64,000 nucleotides of DNA from Daedaleopsis sinensis (lineage: Eukaryota > Basidiomycota > Agaricomycetes > Polyporales > Polyporaceae), in contig CM066300.1 of assembly GCA_033807695.1 (NCBI GenBank), positions 3,534,001-3,598,000 on the forward strand, written 5' to 3'. The translations under genes and the position numbers were made by a program. Position 1 is the first letter of the stretch; the number at the start of each line of letters is the position of its first letter. Below, in pieces: positions 21,026 to 32,763 of the stretch. Below the pieces are notes generated by a model. It did no database searches. It was not told the origin of the DNA and saw only the letters and a program-made list of their open reading frames with translations.

Positions 21026-22520
21026 CTAAAAAGGGTAGGCGGGATCACGTCCAAAGAAATCTGCGGTCTGAGTATTCCACCACGATCAGTCAATGACATG
21101 TACAGGAGTCCGAGACGAGTAGATGTGGATACTCACATATACTGGGGTAGTGTTACCAATGACATTCTCAACTGTTTGTAGCAACCTCCGACCAGACTCA
21201 ACATCATCTTCGTTTCCCGAGCGACTTTGAGCCACTAAACGGATGAACGGTGATGTCTTGATAGGCGGCAGTCTCCTGACGGGAAAGGCCTCCTTGCCTT
21301 CTTCCACTGCTCGTGCGGTCACAGTCTGCTCTGTCTGTGGGGTATTGGAACGCGGCTTGAGTTTCTCGGCAGTGACCTCTTCTAATCCGACTCGGATGAT
21401 GATGAGGTCGAACGTAATTCCCTGAAGAGCATATCAGTGCATATCCGCACAAAACGAGCAACAGAATTCACGCACGACGAGCGGTGGCAGAATATCAATT
21501 CCAAACATCTCTGGATTCGCACCAATGATGTACGTCACAAACAGCGATATGAGCACCACGGAGTAGATAGCCGCAGACTGGATAAACGTTTCCAGGGCAT
21601 GCCATTCTTTGCCGACTGAAGCGACTGCATTGGGTCGTTGCGTTTGATGCTTCGCTCGATAGAAGCGTATGACAACGAGGACTACAATGCAATTAGCACG
21701 TGCGATTATGAGTGTCGAGAAGCTCACCTCCTGTTAACAGATTGTAGGCCGTGACAATTGCGAAGAAAGCATCAAGCCAGTGGCTCGTTGACGTGGTGGT
21801 GGAGATGCCTCGCGGAGGGATGGGTATGTTGGTCAGGTCATAACATGCCCCGTATCCTACGACTATCGCGGAAGCCTTGTTAGTGTCCTGCCAAGGTGAC
21901 GCGTGTGTAAAAGGATCAAACTCACAGGCTGCCCCTGTGAGAAGAACAATGGGCACAACGGCGACTCGCCAGCTCTTCTCCCACAGGATAAACACTCGGT
22001 ATGCCTGGCATGGTGACCGTCAGCGTGATTTTGCGAAGCGAGAGGGTATCATTGGCTTTACCATGAATGTATCCCCCAGGAGAGTCTGTGTGACGTACAG
22101 CACTGTCTTCACGACGTACGTGGTAGATTGTGTGCTCGAGAAGAATCCGGCTTCGCCGTCAGCGGTTCCTCCACCGAATACGAAGCCCTCCCGTGCTCGC
22201 TGCACATCAATACCAAGATGCTATCGCGAGGAAGATGAGTTGAGTTGGATTCATGACCGAAAGCGAGACGATGCACAACTCACGCCGAGTGCAACCACGA
22301 GCATCAACGTGGACGTGACGAGTAGAAGCCGGCTAGTCCTCCGCCGTATGCGGAAGGCAAGCACCCACATGGTGATTCCATAGAGAACAGCAAGGATACC
22401 GAAAGAGAGTGTTTCAAGGAAAAACGATATGAACTACCAGCAGGTCAGCGGACGACACATGCCGAATGAGAAGGCACATACCTCAGCTGTGGGAAGAGTC
22501 ACGACGTCGACGCCGGACAT
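21026..22520 (-). CDS. Seven-helix membrane protein of a basidiomycete-type family
   Basis: The start is the ATG at 22520 (MSGVDVVTLPTAE), directly followed by a GTATGT donor. About seven exons give a protein with seven predicted helices: an N-terminal helix (FFLETLSFGILAVLYGITM), a second (LLLVTSTLMLVVALG), a third in VVKTVLYVTQTLLGDTFM, AYRVFILWEKSWRVAVVPIVLLTG, WLDAFFAIVTAYNLLTGG, SAAIYSVVLISLFVTYII, and ITFDLIIIRVGL. The last exon adds TADFFGRDPAYPF after a GTGAGT intron. The C-terminal tail is cytosolic and hydrophilic. Large families of such proteins exist in mushrooms, commonly starting with a short conserved peptide and an L-E-T-x-x-(F/Y)-G motif; ligands and function are unknown. The model is good; exon borders in the middle are approximate. 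Confidence 0.82.
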
Positions 22521-23449
22521 GGTATGTGTCAACAAAGCAACTACACAGAGGAGGTAATGAAAGGACGGGTCATGAGCAACGGCCCAGAGGCCTGGGACCT
22601 AGACTGGGGAGAGGCGAAGGTGTGGAGCCCAGCTGGGACTCCTTAGTGATAAGTCTCTCTCTCCGGGACATACTGGGAAGCATGTGGTGGGAACGGGAAC
22701 AGAGGGCTATGCCGGTTCGAAAGTGTGAGATCTTGAGACTTAGTTGTCACCGACAAAGGGAAGGCGGCGCTGAATGTCGCCGATGGGACCCCGTGTAGCC
22801 GCGGTTTACGCTACGATAGGCCCTTAGCACGACGTCTCGAAGGGTACCGTCAACAGCAAGATTCTGGGAAGCGTAACGGTCAGATGTAGGCTTACAATTG
22901 AGCTGCGCTATTGATCACTCACCATATGCGTATCAGATTTGGACTGGCTTCGTGGCAGCTGCGACAGGTGCATCTGACGGAAGCTCTACTGAGATGATCT
23001 TCCTATTTCATTCTGCAACGTAGAAGACGTGTTCCACGGAGCTCCTAATAGCAGGGGTCATCACAGAGATGAAGTGTTCATGCCGGCGGACCGGATCGTT
23101 CGACTGGTCTTCGTTGAAGAACTTGATTGCTGCGTCGCAGTACTACCGTGACTAAGTAGGTAAGTCGCGGTAGACTCACCGTCTTTGTGACATTATCCGC
23201 AGTGAATATTCGTCGTTGCTTCTGCGCAGAGATCGCGAGATAGTAGTAGGCTTACGCTCCAGTGCATCGTCGCGCAGATAAGGAGCATCCGACAGCTCCA
23301 CCAGCATAGAATCAGCATATGACATACTACAGCCATGGCGGTCGAGGATGAAGATAATGATAACTCAAGCTCAAGAGGCGTCTACAGTGTGACCAAACGT
23401 GACTATGTTACTAGTGAGGCTGAGCGCTTCGAAGTTCCTCCTACTACTA

Positions 23450-23484
23450 CAGTCACCAAACAGTCACCAAAGCGGCCAGTCACC
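23450..23484 (+). repeat. Short direct repeat CAGTCACCAAA
   Basis: Two perfect adjacent 11-bp copies (23450-23460, 23461-23471) and an 8-bp third copy CAGTCACC at 23477-23484. No function can be assigned. Confidence 0.6.
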
Positions 23485-23530
23485 ATCTCGCGCGAGCCAG
23501 CTATAACCAGCACGACAACCTCTCAGCTCT

Positions 23531-23555
23531 AAGGCCTCAGGCCTCAGGCCTTGAG
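23531..23555. repeat. AGGCCT near-palindromic array
   Basis: The sequence AAGGCCTCAGGCCTCAGGCC then TTGAG holds three AGGCCT units in about 22 bp. Related two-unit versions lie at 53108-53124 and, diverged, near 50272. Confidence 0.55.
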
Positions 23556-23994
23556 TCAGACAACTGGACCAGTCATAATTCCGCAGAAACTAGCAGCCTC
23601 TCCAACTGCGGACTTCGTTAATCGCCACCATTATGTGTCAGCTGCGGGCTGCGGCATTTCTACTAGATCGCCTTGAATGAACTACGCATGATGGTTCTGT
23701 AATGCTTGCAGTCGCTCTTGACTCGTGCAATATGTAGGCCTTTATTTGCATAACACTCCCCCCGTATTCCCCAGGCTCCGAATCCGCCCCACGACAGCTT
23801 TCTCCTACTTTCTGTGTACAGTTACACCGGTTCACTATCTCCCATTCCCGACCCTCCTGCTCGTACGTGAAGGTCATTGACATTAATACTCCTGTGTCGC
23901 CGACCACCGCACCTGCAAACGAAGACACAGCCGCAGGCTACTAAAAGTACGCCTCCGATATCCTTTCATCTCACCGCCGCGGCAAAGCAGTCTC

Positions 23995-24821
23995 ATGAAT
24001 TACACAGGATCTCAGCCCCGAAAGATGCCGCTACTGCTCAGCGAGAGTTCATCATCGGATGGCAATTACAATTCTTCGCCTCAGGGTGGACCTGCTCCGA
24101 GTCGACCGCCGGACTCTAATAGTGGACCATCAATGTCTCCAGTTACGACTGCCATCGTTTCTGTGGTGCTCTTCCTGTTCCTCGCCTTTGTGAGCTGGCG
24201 ATGTACCGTTTTCTTTCGCCGTCACCGGGAACTCGATGGAGGCCTAACGTCGAGGCTTGAGAAACCACGGATGTTGGAAGTATGTCCTGTGTTGGCATCC
24301 GTTGGAGATCACCGTAGTCTAACAGGGAGCTGGAATACGCTACTAGTACGTCGCAGTCGTTCACATATCCTATAGATATCATACGGCCGTTTGGACTGAC
24401 ACAGAGCATTGCAGCCTGTAGCTGTACAGCTGTCGCCTGGATCATCAAGCGAAGGTCCAGTGGTACGAGCTTCTCGCCCAATCTCCTCTTGGCGATCGCC
24501 CTTAGTATTGCGACGATGCCCTATGGGTACATACGCGGAACCTACCCTCGCTTATGGTGAAGAATATGAGATGGCTCAAATATTCCTACAAGGCACCAAT
24601 CGGAGGTCGCAGGCGACTCTACCAGCGTTGCATATTGCGGTCCTCGTCACAATGCCTAGTCCTCGAACGACGGAGGTGAATATAGCGACGTCGGAGCAGC
24701 ATGATGCTAACCTATACATTGGGATGACGACGGTACGCTGTGAGTACTCGAGTCCCGATCTATGGGGTGGTTAACCTGTTCACGCTTACACTGATTACCC
24801 TAAACTTTGCTAGGCGATTAG
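23995..24821 (+). CDS. Predicted single-pass membrane protein of unknown function
   Basis: Exon 1 starts MNYTGSQPRKMPLLLSESSSS at 23995. It encodes a proline/serine-rich N-terminal region without a signal peptide and one transmembrane helix (VTTAIVSVVLFLFLAFVSW) followed by a basic RCTVFFRRHREL. After the donor following RMLE, the large second exon (from about 24415) reads PVAVQLSPGSSSEGPVV, then AEPTLAYGEEYEMAQ, ALHIAVLVTMPSPRT and DANLYIGMTTVR. A last exon, joined by a GTGAGT intron, adds CD and the stop at 24819-24821. I do not recognise a named family, although the VTMPSP and IG pattern recurs in mushroom proteins of this shape. The first intron is long (about 130 bp) and its borders are the weakest point of the model. 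Confidence 0.6.
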
Positions 24822-25345
24822 GTAGTCTGCAATCATCTCCATATATGCAGGTGGACAAGGGTCGATGCATCGCGGGCGATTTGTCGAGGCAAAGCGACGA
24901 GTGCGTATCTACGTGTGACTTGCGCATTTGCCAAACTGACTCTATGCTTTATGCATGCATTGATATGGTTCAGTGCTTCAGATAAGTCTGTACGTCATTG
25001 TATTGGCGCACCGCCATGCATAGCGCTATGCATCCTTCTGTAAAATGACTATCATGAGTGGATGTATAGCCGTACGCGCGTATGAGCCCTAATGTACGTG
25101 TACTTAATGCTGAAAGACATGCATCACAAGCAAGTCCGCGTCGGAGGACTCCGACTCGAGGAGTGACGAGAGTAGGAGATGCAGATCGGGAGCCGGATCT
25201 TGATGCGGAGGTGTAGCGAGGAGACCGCACGTGTTGCATCGATTAGCCCATAAGTATAGCAGCCCGTGTTGGTCGTCGACTCTCGACGCGTCTTCTGCCC
25301 CCTCCTCTCTCTAGACCTCACCAATCCCTCATCTGCATCGTCGCC
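24822..25345. other. Intergenic, Rab GDI promoter region
   Basis: About 520 bp. The right end is a C/T-rich leader (cccctcctctctctag) just before the Rab GDI ATG. Nothing else was recognised. Confidence 0.55.
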
Positions 25346-27024
25346 ATGGATGAAGAATATGATGTATGTGTTTTTCGTTGTAGCTACGCAGTTGCGCCTG
25401 AAACTGAGAGACATCACATTAGGTCGTTGTTCTGGGCACCGGTCTGACCGAGTGTATCCTCTCAGGTCTCCTGTCTGTCGAGGGCAAGAAGGTTCTCCAC
25501 ATGGACCGGAACGACTACTACGGTGGTGATAGTGCCAGTCTGAACCTTACCCAGGTCAGCGCTGCATCATCTCGCCATCTTCGGCACCGACTCTGATCCA
25601 TGATCTGCGTGTAGCTCTACCGCAAGTTCAGGCCCGATCTGGCTGTCCCCCAGGACCTCGGCCGCGACCGCGACTATGCCGTTGATCTCATTCCCAAGTT
25701 CATCATTGCCTCGGGAGAGCTCACTCGTATTCTCGTCCACACCGACGTCACTCGGTACCTCGAGTTCAAGCAGATCGCTGGCAGTTATGTCTACCGCGAT
25801 GGCAGGATTTCCAAGGTTCCCAGTACGGAGATGGAGGCGGTCAAGAGCCCGCTCATGGGTCTCTTTGAGAAGCGGAGGGCGAAGAAGTTCTTCGAGTTCC
25901 TTCAGAGCTGGAAGGACGAGGATCCGGCTACTCACCAAGGTATGCTCTCCTTTAGTTACATACAGCCTTCTATCTCCTTAACGCGATGCTGTCCAGGCGT
26001 TGATCTTGACAAGGACACGATGGCAACCGTCTACGAGAAGTTTGGACTCGAGCCCGGTACCCAGGATTTTATTGGACACGCAATGGCCCTCTACCTCGAT
26101 GATGAGTAGGTGATAATCCCTAATGCATGGATCTCCTTGCTCACGAGTATGTTACAGCTACAAGAAGAAGATCGCACGTCCAACATACGAGCGAATTGTC
26201 CTCTACACTTCCTCCATGGCCCGGTACGGCAAGTCGCCCTACATTTACCCCTTGTACGGTCTCGGCGAGTTGCCTCAGGCGTTCGCGCGTCTGAGTGCCA
26301 TCTACGGTGGTACATACATGCTCGACAAGTCTATCGATGAAATAGTCACCGATGCCGAGGGCAAGTTTGTCGGTGTCCGCAGTGGCAACGAGACCGTCAA
26401 GGCGAAGCAAGTAGTGGGTGACCCGAGCTACTTCGGTGCTGGCAAGAACACGGAGGGCGGCAAGGTTCGTGTCGTCGAAGAGGGCAAGGTCGTCCGTGCA
26501 ATCTGCTTCCTGAAGCACCCCATTCCGGGCACGGACGATTCCGACAGTGCCCAGATCATCATTCCCCAGAACCAAGTCGGGAGGCGAAATGGTACGTATT
26601 TTTGCGATTGCAGGTATATACGACTCTAAGCTTTCGTCAGACATCTACATTGCATGTGTCTCTTCTACGCACAATGTGGCCCCCAAGGATGTCTATGTCG
26701 CGATCGTTAGTACCATCGTCGAGACGGACAGGCCCGAGCAAGAGATTGCTCCCGGTCTCCAACTCCTTGGTCCCATCTACGACAAGTGAGTTCAGTTGTT
26801 CTGATCTCTTACAGGGGCTGATTCCGCCTTCCAGGTTTGTCTCGGTCTCCTCTCTCTATACCCCTACGTCATCTGGCGAGGCCGACAACATCTTCATCAC
26901 CCGCTCATACGACGCGACGTCTCACTTCGAGACTGTCGTCGAGGATGTGCAGAACGTGTGGAAGAGGATGATGGGTGGCAAGGACCTTGTGCTCAAGAAG
27001 CGCGATGTGAACGTCGAGGCTTAA
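25346..27024 (+). CDS. GDI1: Rab GDP-dissociation inhibitor
   Basis: About seven exons give a protein of roughly 445 residues. It starts MDEEYD then [40 protein letters not shown], the FAD-like dinucleotide-binding-fold signature of GDI/REP proteins. Further conserved segments are [119 protein letters not shown], and [33 protein letters not shown]. The protein extracts prenylated GDP-bound Rab GTPases from membranes and recycles them through the cytosol. It is a single essential gene in yeast. One intron begins with GTAGGT at 26108. The gene is complete. Confidence 0.95.
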
Positions 27025-27209
27025 TTCTTCACGTTCTTTGTCCCGTTCATTCATGTCTTTACGCATTACGCTGGTGTCGGTTGCTCGTTTACGTCCCATT
27101 CGTGTATAAGAAATAGGAAGATCATCTCATAGCTGTACTTGTCGTGACTCAAATACATTTGCATCGCACTCCTGCCTATATCAATAGTCCAGACCTTTGA
27201 AAGAATAAT
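27025..27209. terminator. Convergent 3' region of Rab GDI and Rav1
   Basis: About 185 bp, AT-richer than the coding parts, between convergent stop codons (tataagaaatagg and caatagtcc stretches). It likely contains both polyadenylation sites. Confidence 0.35.
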
Positions 27210-30200
27210 CTAGAAGAATGCACTCATGTCGAAATCTGGCACCTTGACGTCCTGTTTCGCAGATTTGATCAGACTGCCTATGCCTGCTTTTCGTGCCACC
27301 AAGTCTCCCTCCTCCTTCAACTCCTCCTTGGCGGTGCTCCGCACGGGCGACGTGCCTCGGGTGGGCGATCGTGACGGAGAAGCTCTGCGCGTAGGCGGTG
27401 CGGTCGATATGTCAATATCGATCAGCATGGAAGACCGCCGCCGCAGCGCGGGCTCAAGCGCGAAGCGCGTGGAGATGGGACTGGGCGGGCGGAACATCGA
27501 GCGACTGTCCCGCACGACGGTTGACGGTCTCTGGAAGGACCACGTGCGGACGAGGTCGAGCGCGAGTGCATTGCAGCCTGTCGTGCAGCATCACGGTCAG
27601 CGCATATTGAAGCAAGAGGGAACGGGGGACGAGCGCACCCATCCTGCAGAAGACGCGTGCGATCTGGAGCACGAAGTTGAACTCGGTGCGGCCGGATATC
27701 TCGCTCGTGCCCTGCGCGGTCTGCAGCGTCTTGGACTTGAGCTGGGAGAATAGCAACGCAAGGCTCGGGTCGTCGTAGTGCGGGTCTCCGATCTCCGTGA
27801 TAGTCGCGTCCGCGACCGAGGCGATGTCTTCCAGAGGCGTCTGCGGACCGCATTAGCATTCACTCGTCACCCGGAGGCAGAGGGCGGTGGCGTACTACTA
27901 GTATGCGAACGGCGAGATCGCGTCTGCGCAGCTGCCAGAACGCCCAGCTCGCGAGCCACCGGTTGCCGTTCTTGAACGCGAGTGGGAGCACGGTGTTGTT
28001 CAGGATGCCCTGCAGAGTGGGCCCGTCGTCACCCTCCACGACACGCGCGAGCGCCACCGCGAGCTGCCAGTCCTTGATGTTCTTCACACACACGTTGACC
28101 GCATCCTGGAGGCTGCCTCCGAGGAGGAAGAACGCCGCTGCATACTCTGTACAGCCAATCAGCCACAAGGCCACAGTGGGATGGGGCGATAATCGTACCA
28201 AACCGGCGCTTGCTGAGCAGCGCAAATGCGTTCTTCTGCGCTGCGACGCGCCAGCGCTGCTCGTTGAAGTTGTTGTTCAAGAACTTGACCATGACTTGCT
28301 GCTCCTTGTGCCATGCTGCCTGCCGCCAGAGCCCATGCACGAGCTTGACCTTGCCCAAGGCGAAGTAGAACAGACTGCATGCGGTCGGATCGCGGTTGTC
28401 TCCGGCCATGTACTCGTTTCGCGCAACGACTTCCATGTGGGCGCGCTGTCAACCGAGCACGATGAGTCCATCCGCGTCGTAGACAACCGAGCGAGAGTGA
28501 GTTACCATCGCCTCTCCTGGACGCATCCAGATGAAGACACCTAGCGCGCGTGCATCCGGCCAGCGCATCTTACCACCGCACGCCGAGATAGATGTGGAGA
28601 GCAGGAGGTCTTGGCTCTCGCTGTGGAAAGCCCAAATCATGTCGCGGTATCGCAGCCGTTCGCGTCGTTCGAGGCGCGTGCTAGATATGGGCCCGTTAGT
28701 GCCGTTCACGCTGTTGGTGCCGGACGAGGGCGTGTTGGGCTCTGAGGCGCGTCGGTTCAAGATGTAGAAGCTACGTATGGAGATGAGATACCGAAGACCA
28801 TTGGCATCGAGGGCGCGACGCTGCTCCTCGATCTGTGTGTTGGTGATGTTATGCACTCGACCTGACGAAGATCAACGAAGATGAACAAACCTCGAGCGCG
28901 GTCTGGATTAGGACTAGTAGGGAGGAGTGTTCTCGCGGGGTCAAATGGGGGATCGGCTTCTCTTGTAGTCGGTCCAGCAATCTTTGCACGACATGCGACG
29001 TGAAAGTGTCGTCGTCCGCACTAATGCACAACGCAATAAATGATCAGCAAGGGTACACCTGTCTTTGCAAGACCACATACTCTTCTTTCGATTCTGGGAT
29101 ATCGAACAGCGAGGAATATTTTGGTCTATGCGGATTATGGGTCTGTTGGGGCTATAAGCACAGCTCAGAGCTCGGAGAAGACGAACGAACCGCTTTGGCT
29201 TCCTCGTCTTTCTGAAGGTATCGTTCGATCGGGAGGTTCTCCCAATCGTGCATATTACGTCCGGACTCGATATTACGGGCAAGATTAATGATGACGTCCT
29301 TGACGAGCTCTATTTTCTCTGTAGTTCACCTTGATCAGTTGTGAATCTAGTAGCGTGGGTGTGGGTTCCTACCCCAAAGCAAACATTGTAGGATCATCTG
29401 GGGATGGTAGTCGTCTAGCGGGCCATTGAGTCTTGCGACATGCTCGAACAAGGTATCCGGTTCTGTCTCTTGATGCACTCGCTGTGCCTTCTGTCCGAAC
29501 ATAAACATGAGATGACCCGCGCCCACCAGCAGAGTACCACGGGCGAGCCATATAGAGTCGTTGATGGAATGTGAGATCATACTACGAATGTGTGAGTGAT
29601 TGCTCTGAGTCAGGTCGCACCAGTCACTGACCTTCCGAAGTCGATCTTCCAACAGATACCCCAGCCTGGCGTCTCATCGAAATACGTTGCCCGCTGTTGG
29701 CAGAGCAGTTCGATCCGATGCGCGAAGCCGACCGCTAGTATGGACTGATTGTCAGGAGTCGTCGTCCAGTCCAAGTCGTTGATCAAGTCAGATACACTGT
29801 GCAAGGAGGGTGTGAGCGAGGATCCAGCATAATCTCACCATAACGCCACGGGCTCTACCTCAAGGTCTGTCGATACTCCAAGCCAAGGGAAAACTCGGAC
29901 TCTTTGGAGTCCCAGATAGTGAGTTCCTCTCCTTCAGATATCGGGACCACTGCAAGTGGCTAGATATCAGCATTCATCTTCACATCAACAGCGGCAGACG
30001 AGTCACTGACCCAACGCCGACTTCTTGGCCGAGCTGCACCGCGCCATCGATAGGCCCTTTCTCCCTGTCCGCACCTTCCCAGTGCATCTCCACGCTTCTT
30101 CTTGTTTAGAAGCACCGTTTGTGGGCTTCTCGTTGGCTTGAGGTACCAGTCGGTTCTCGGGGACCCAAAACGCGAGCTCTCCTTCCTCAGACACGCTCAG

Positions 30201-32371
30201 TAACACATCGTGATCTTCGGCCACCTGGGTCGACCTAGAGCCATACTGCTCGACCCACGCCATCGGGTCCACCGGGAGGATCAGCTTCGGGGGTGACGGC
30301 AGTGGCAAAGAGTGTTCTGACAAAAGCGTCAAGGACGGCGCGGGGTCGGAAAGGGTCGCGGATATGAGGAGAACGGTATGAGTAGAGGTGACTCCAACGA
30401 GGGTGCGGACCGGCGTGGAATGTGGTGCGGAGAGAACGAAGAGTAGTGTCAATTCCGGGATGTGCAGTGAGGCCGATGGGGATGCATGCAGCGTTAGGAC
30501 ACCTGTAGAGGACGTGTACGTTGCAAAGTAACGTCCTATAGTAACGAGGCGTCAGTACAGATAGGATATGCGCGTATATGTACGTATATGTATGTTCTGA
30601 CTCACCTGCATCGATTACAACGAAGTGGTCGACATGACCTGCCTCCTCGGTCGTCCATTTCCCTGTCCTGACCAGTGCACCGGTCCTGCTCCAGTCGAAT
30701 GTCCAAACTTCGCCACATCCGTCTGCTCTGATGGCTCCGACACCTTCCCCGTTGGGAGTTCTGACATATCTCACGACTTCTGCGCGTGAGTCTCCACCAT
30801 CAGGAGCATCGGTGTGGTTGTGCTCTGAACCAGATGCTACGCGCTTCAGCCCCTCCGCCTGCGCGCCGAACAAAGAAAGAACGGATAGCTCATACGAGGC
30901 AAGAGGTGGTGAAGTGAGGAGCGTCAGTTTACCCTTCTCAGGGTTTGGGACGACATACAGATGACCTGGAGGACCCGGTAAAAGGCCAGGGGCCGTCTGT
31001 AATAGAGTGAAATGCTTCAACAGCGTTGGTGGCCGCCTGTCAATGTTCTGGACGATAGTTAAGCAAGCATACAGGACGCGTGGAGATCTTTAGACGCACA
31101 GCTACTGCTTGGATAACTATTGAACCATCGCCGAGCACGCGGAGGAAGATATCCCAGCCCTCTTCAGCGATCTCGCGTATCCGCCGATGTTGCGCGTCCT
31201 CCTGAGCAGTCTGGGGGTCTGTGAGCACGGATCTGAGTGCTGCGCTCATGACCTCGTGGTCCAACCAGAATACGCTTGAATTCCATTGTTGAGGTGTTAC
31301 TGCGACAGGTAGAGAGGAGAAACCGTCGAGCGCAGAGTGAAGTTGAAGGTATTGAGGCGCGTCTAGCACAGGCATGAATATGCGCATTGTTGCGTCAGTC
31401 GTGATGGTATACAAGATGGGGTCGTCTCTGGGAAAAGGTCAAAACTGGACCACGGACACAGATCTGAGACGGATCGACTCACCTGCTGGATGTGGGTGAA
31501 TTGCGCCAAATGAGATCCGTGACAGGTCGTGGATGAGGGATCCTTTGCGTCTGCCGCCCCGTAGTTGTCAAGTGCACGCGAACCTCGTTGTCGCGCTGTG
31601 GGCGATGTTTGACTTTGCTCCTTATATCTCTCAAGCGATGTCACTTACCAGAGAGGTGGTAGAGATGTACATGAGAGACGGCGAGAATCGCACACGGGAG
31701 AGGGTAGGCATACTGTTCAATAGAATATGAACGTACATACTAGATAACGTATAGAGATGCGATGCATACGTGGAAGACCACTTCAGAGACCAGGTTGGGA
31801 GGTCATTCTCTAGGATTAGGGTGTACACAGAAAGACTAGATCGCGTGCCGACAGCGAGTAGACCTGGAGGAGATGAGGGGGAGACAGTGTAGAGAATCAA
31901 GGTAATTACCAGACGTGCAATCGAGTGCGGAGACTTGCTGGTCCTCGGAGAGAGATAAAGATGAGTGCACGCGCCAGTAGTCGTTCTGAGTGCCGGACAA
32001 TGACCACGCGACGACGCGATGGCCTAGAGATGCGACGACCTGCCGGAGATGAGTGTGTGTTCGTGCAGGGCCAAAGACACACGTACTAGCTTCATGCTAT
32101 TCTCGACCGTCAGACATTGCACGGATTGGGCAATATGACGGGTGGATGGGAAGACCTCCCAGAAGGCAAGAGCACGGAGGAAGACGAGAGTGCGCGCATT
32201 GAAGACGGCAATAGCATCTGAAAATGGGTATAGCTTAAGCGACTTGATCAGTTCGCCGTGCACATGCAGGATGGAGTATGGAAGACGGACCAGCAAGGTC
32301 TCGCGAGGCAGATGGAGGAAGTGGAGGCTGGATGGCGGACAGCCGGTGTATGACTGCACGAGGTCGAGCAT
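27210..32371 (-). CDS. RAV1: RAVE complex subunit Rav1 (V-ATPase assembly)
   Basis: A gene of about 5.2 kb with more than fifteen introns. It starts MLDLVQSYTGCPPSSLHFLHLPRE at 32371. The N-terminal half is a WD-type beta-propeller: LVRLPYSILHVHGELIKSL, VASLGHRVVAWSLSGTQNDYWRVH, LLAVGTRSSLSVYTL. The middle has a Rav1 C-domain: SLFYFALGKVKLVHGLWRQAAWHKEQQ, VKFLNNNFNEQRWRVAAQKNAFALLSKRRF, EYAAAFFLLGGSLQDAVNVC, DWQLAVALARVVEGDDGP, NRWLASWAFWQLRRRDLAVRIL and DDPSLALLFSQLKSKTLQ. The C terminus is serine/proline-rich (SRSMFRPPSPISTRF) and ends with VPDFDMSAFF. In yeast Rav1, with Rav2 and Skp1, reattaches V1 to Vo to assemble the vacuolar proton pump. The gene converges with Rab GDI and diverges from the fasciclin gene. 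Internal exon borders are approximate. Confidence 0.88.
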
Positions 32372-32763
32372 TACGGTGGCCAGGAGGGCTAGAGTACGCG
32401 GAGGCTGGACAGAGACGTCTAGAGGGAGGGCAAGGCAAGCAGAGCTATGAGCGCATTCTAGTAAGCACCAGACCCTAGTCGACCAAGTCAGAGCAGAACA
32501 GAGACTCAGAGCAAGCCGGTGAATGCCTGCAAAGCGCCCGTACCCTGTGGGCGTCTATGTACACGTGGGTTGCACGAAGGACGTCATCCCTGTCTGACAC
32601 TCGCGCGACAAACTCGGCCGGTGCGTGCAGTGAGCGGCGCAGTTCGTGTGCTCAGCTTGCCCCTTCTGCAGCTCTCTCTCGCCCTCCCCCGACTCTCCTT
32701 ACTGCTTATTAGCCTCTCACTCCCTCTCCATCCTGTGTCGCTCGTATTCGCTCTTCTTCCGCT
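32372..32763. other. Divergent promoter region, Rav1 and fasciclin gene
   Basis: About 390 bp between divergent start codons. The right half is a C/T-rich leader (ctctctcgccctcccccgactctcc) typical of expressed fungal genes. No gene is evident. Confidence 0.55.

Larger units (their letters stand above)
22521..23994. other. Gene-poor region with short repeats
   Basis: About 1.47 kb without a convincing gene. It holds the promoter of the seven-helix gene, an exact 11-bp direct repeat CAGTCACCAAA (23450-23460 and 23461-23471) with a partial third copy, and a near-palindromic AGGCCT array at 23531-23555. A 65 aa open frame at 23335-23532 spans the direct repeats but lacks any family resemblance. 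Sequence quality suggests decayed non-coding DNA. Confidence 0.6.

Noticed and set aside
20423..21181. 252 aa plus-strand frame
   Set aside because: Not protein-like; spans the pyruvate kinase promoter and the 3' exons of the seven-helix gene.
22700..22730. GGTTCGA-like sequence considered as a tRNA T arm
   Set aside because: No matching acceptor, D or anticodon stems around it; the same applies to similar matches near 45651 and 50432.
22800..23640. Possible transposon remnant
   Set aside because: Short repeats are present but no transposase, reverse transcriptase, terminal inverted repeats or long terminal repeats were seen.
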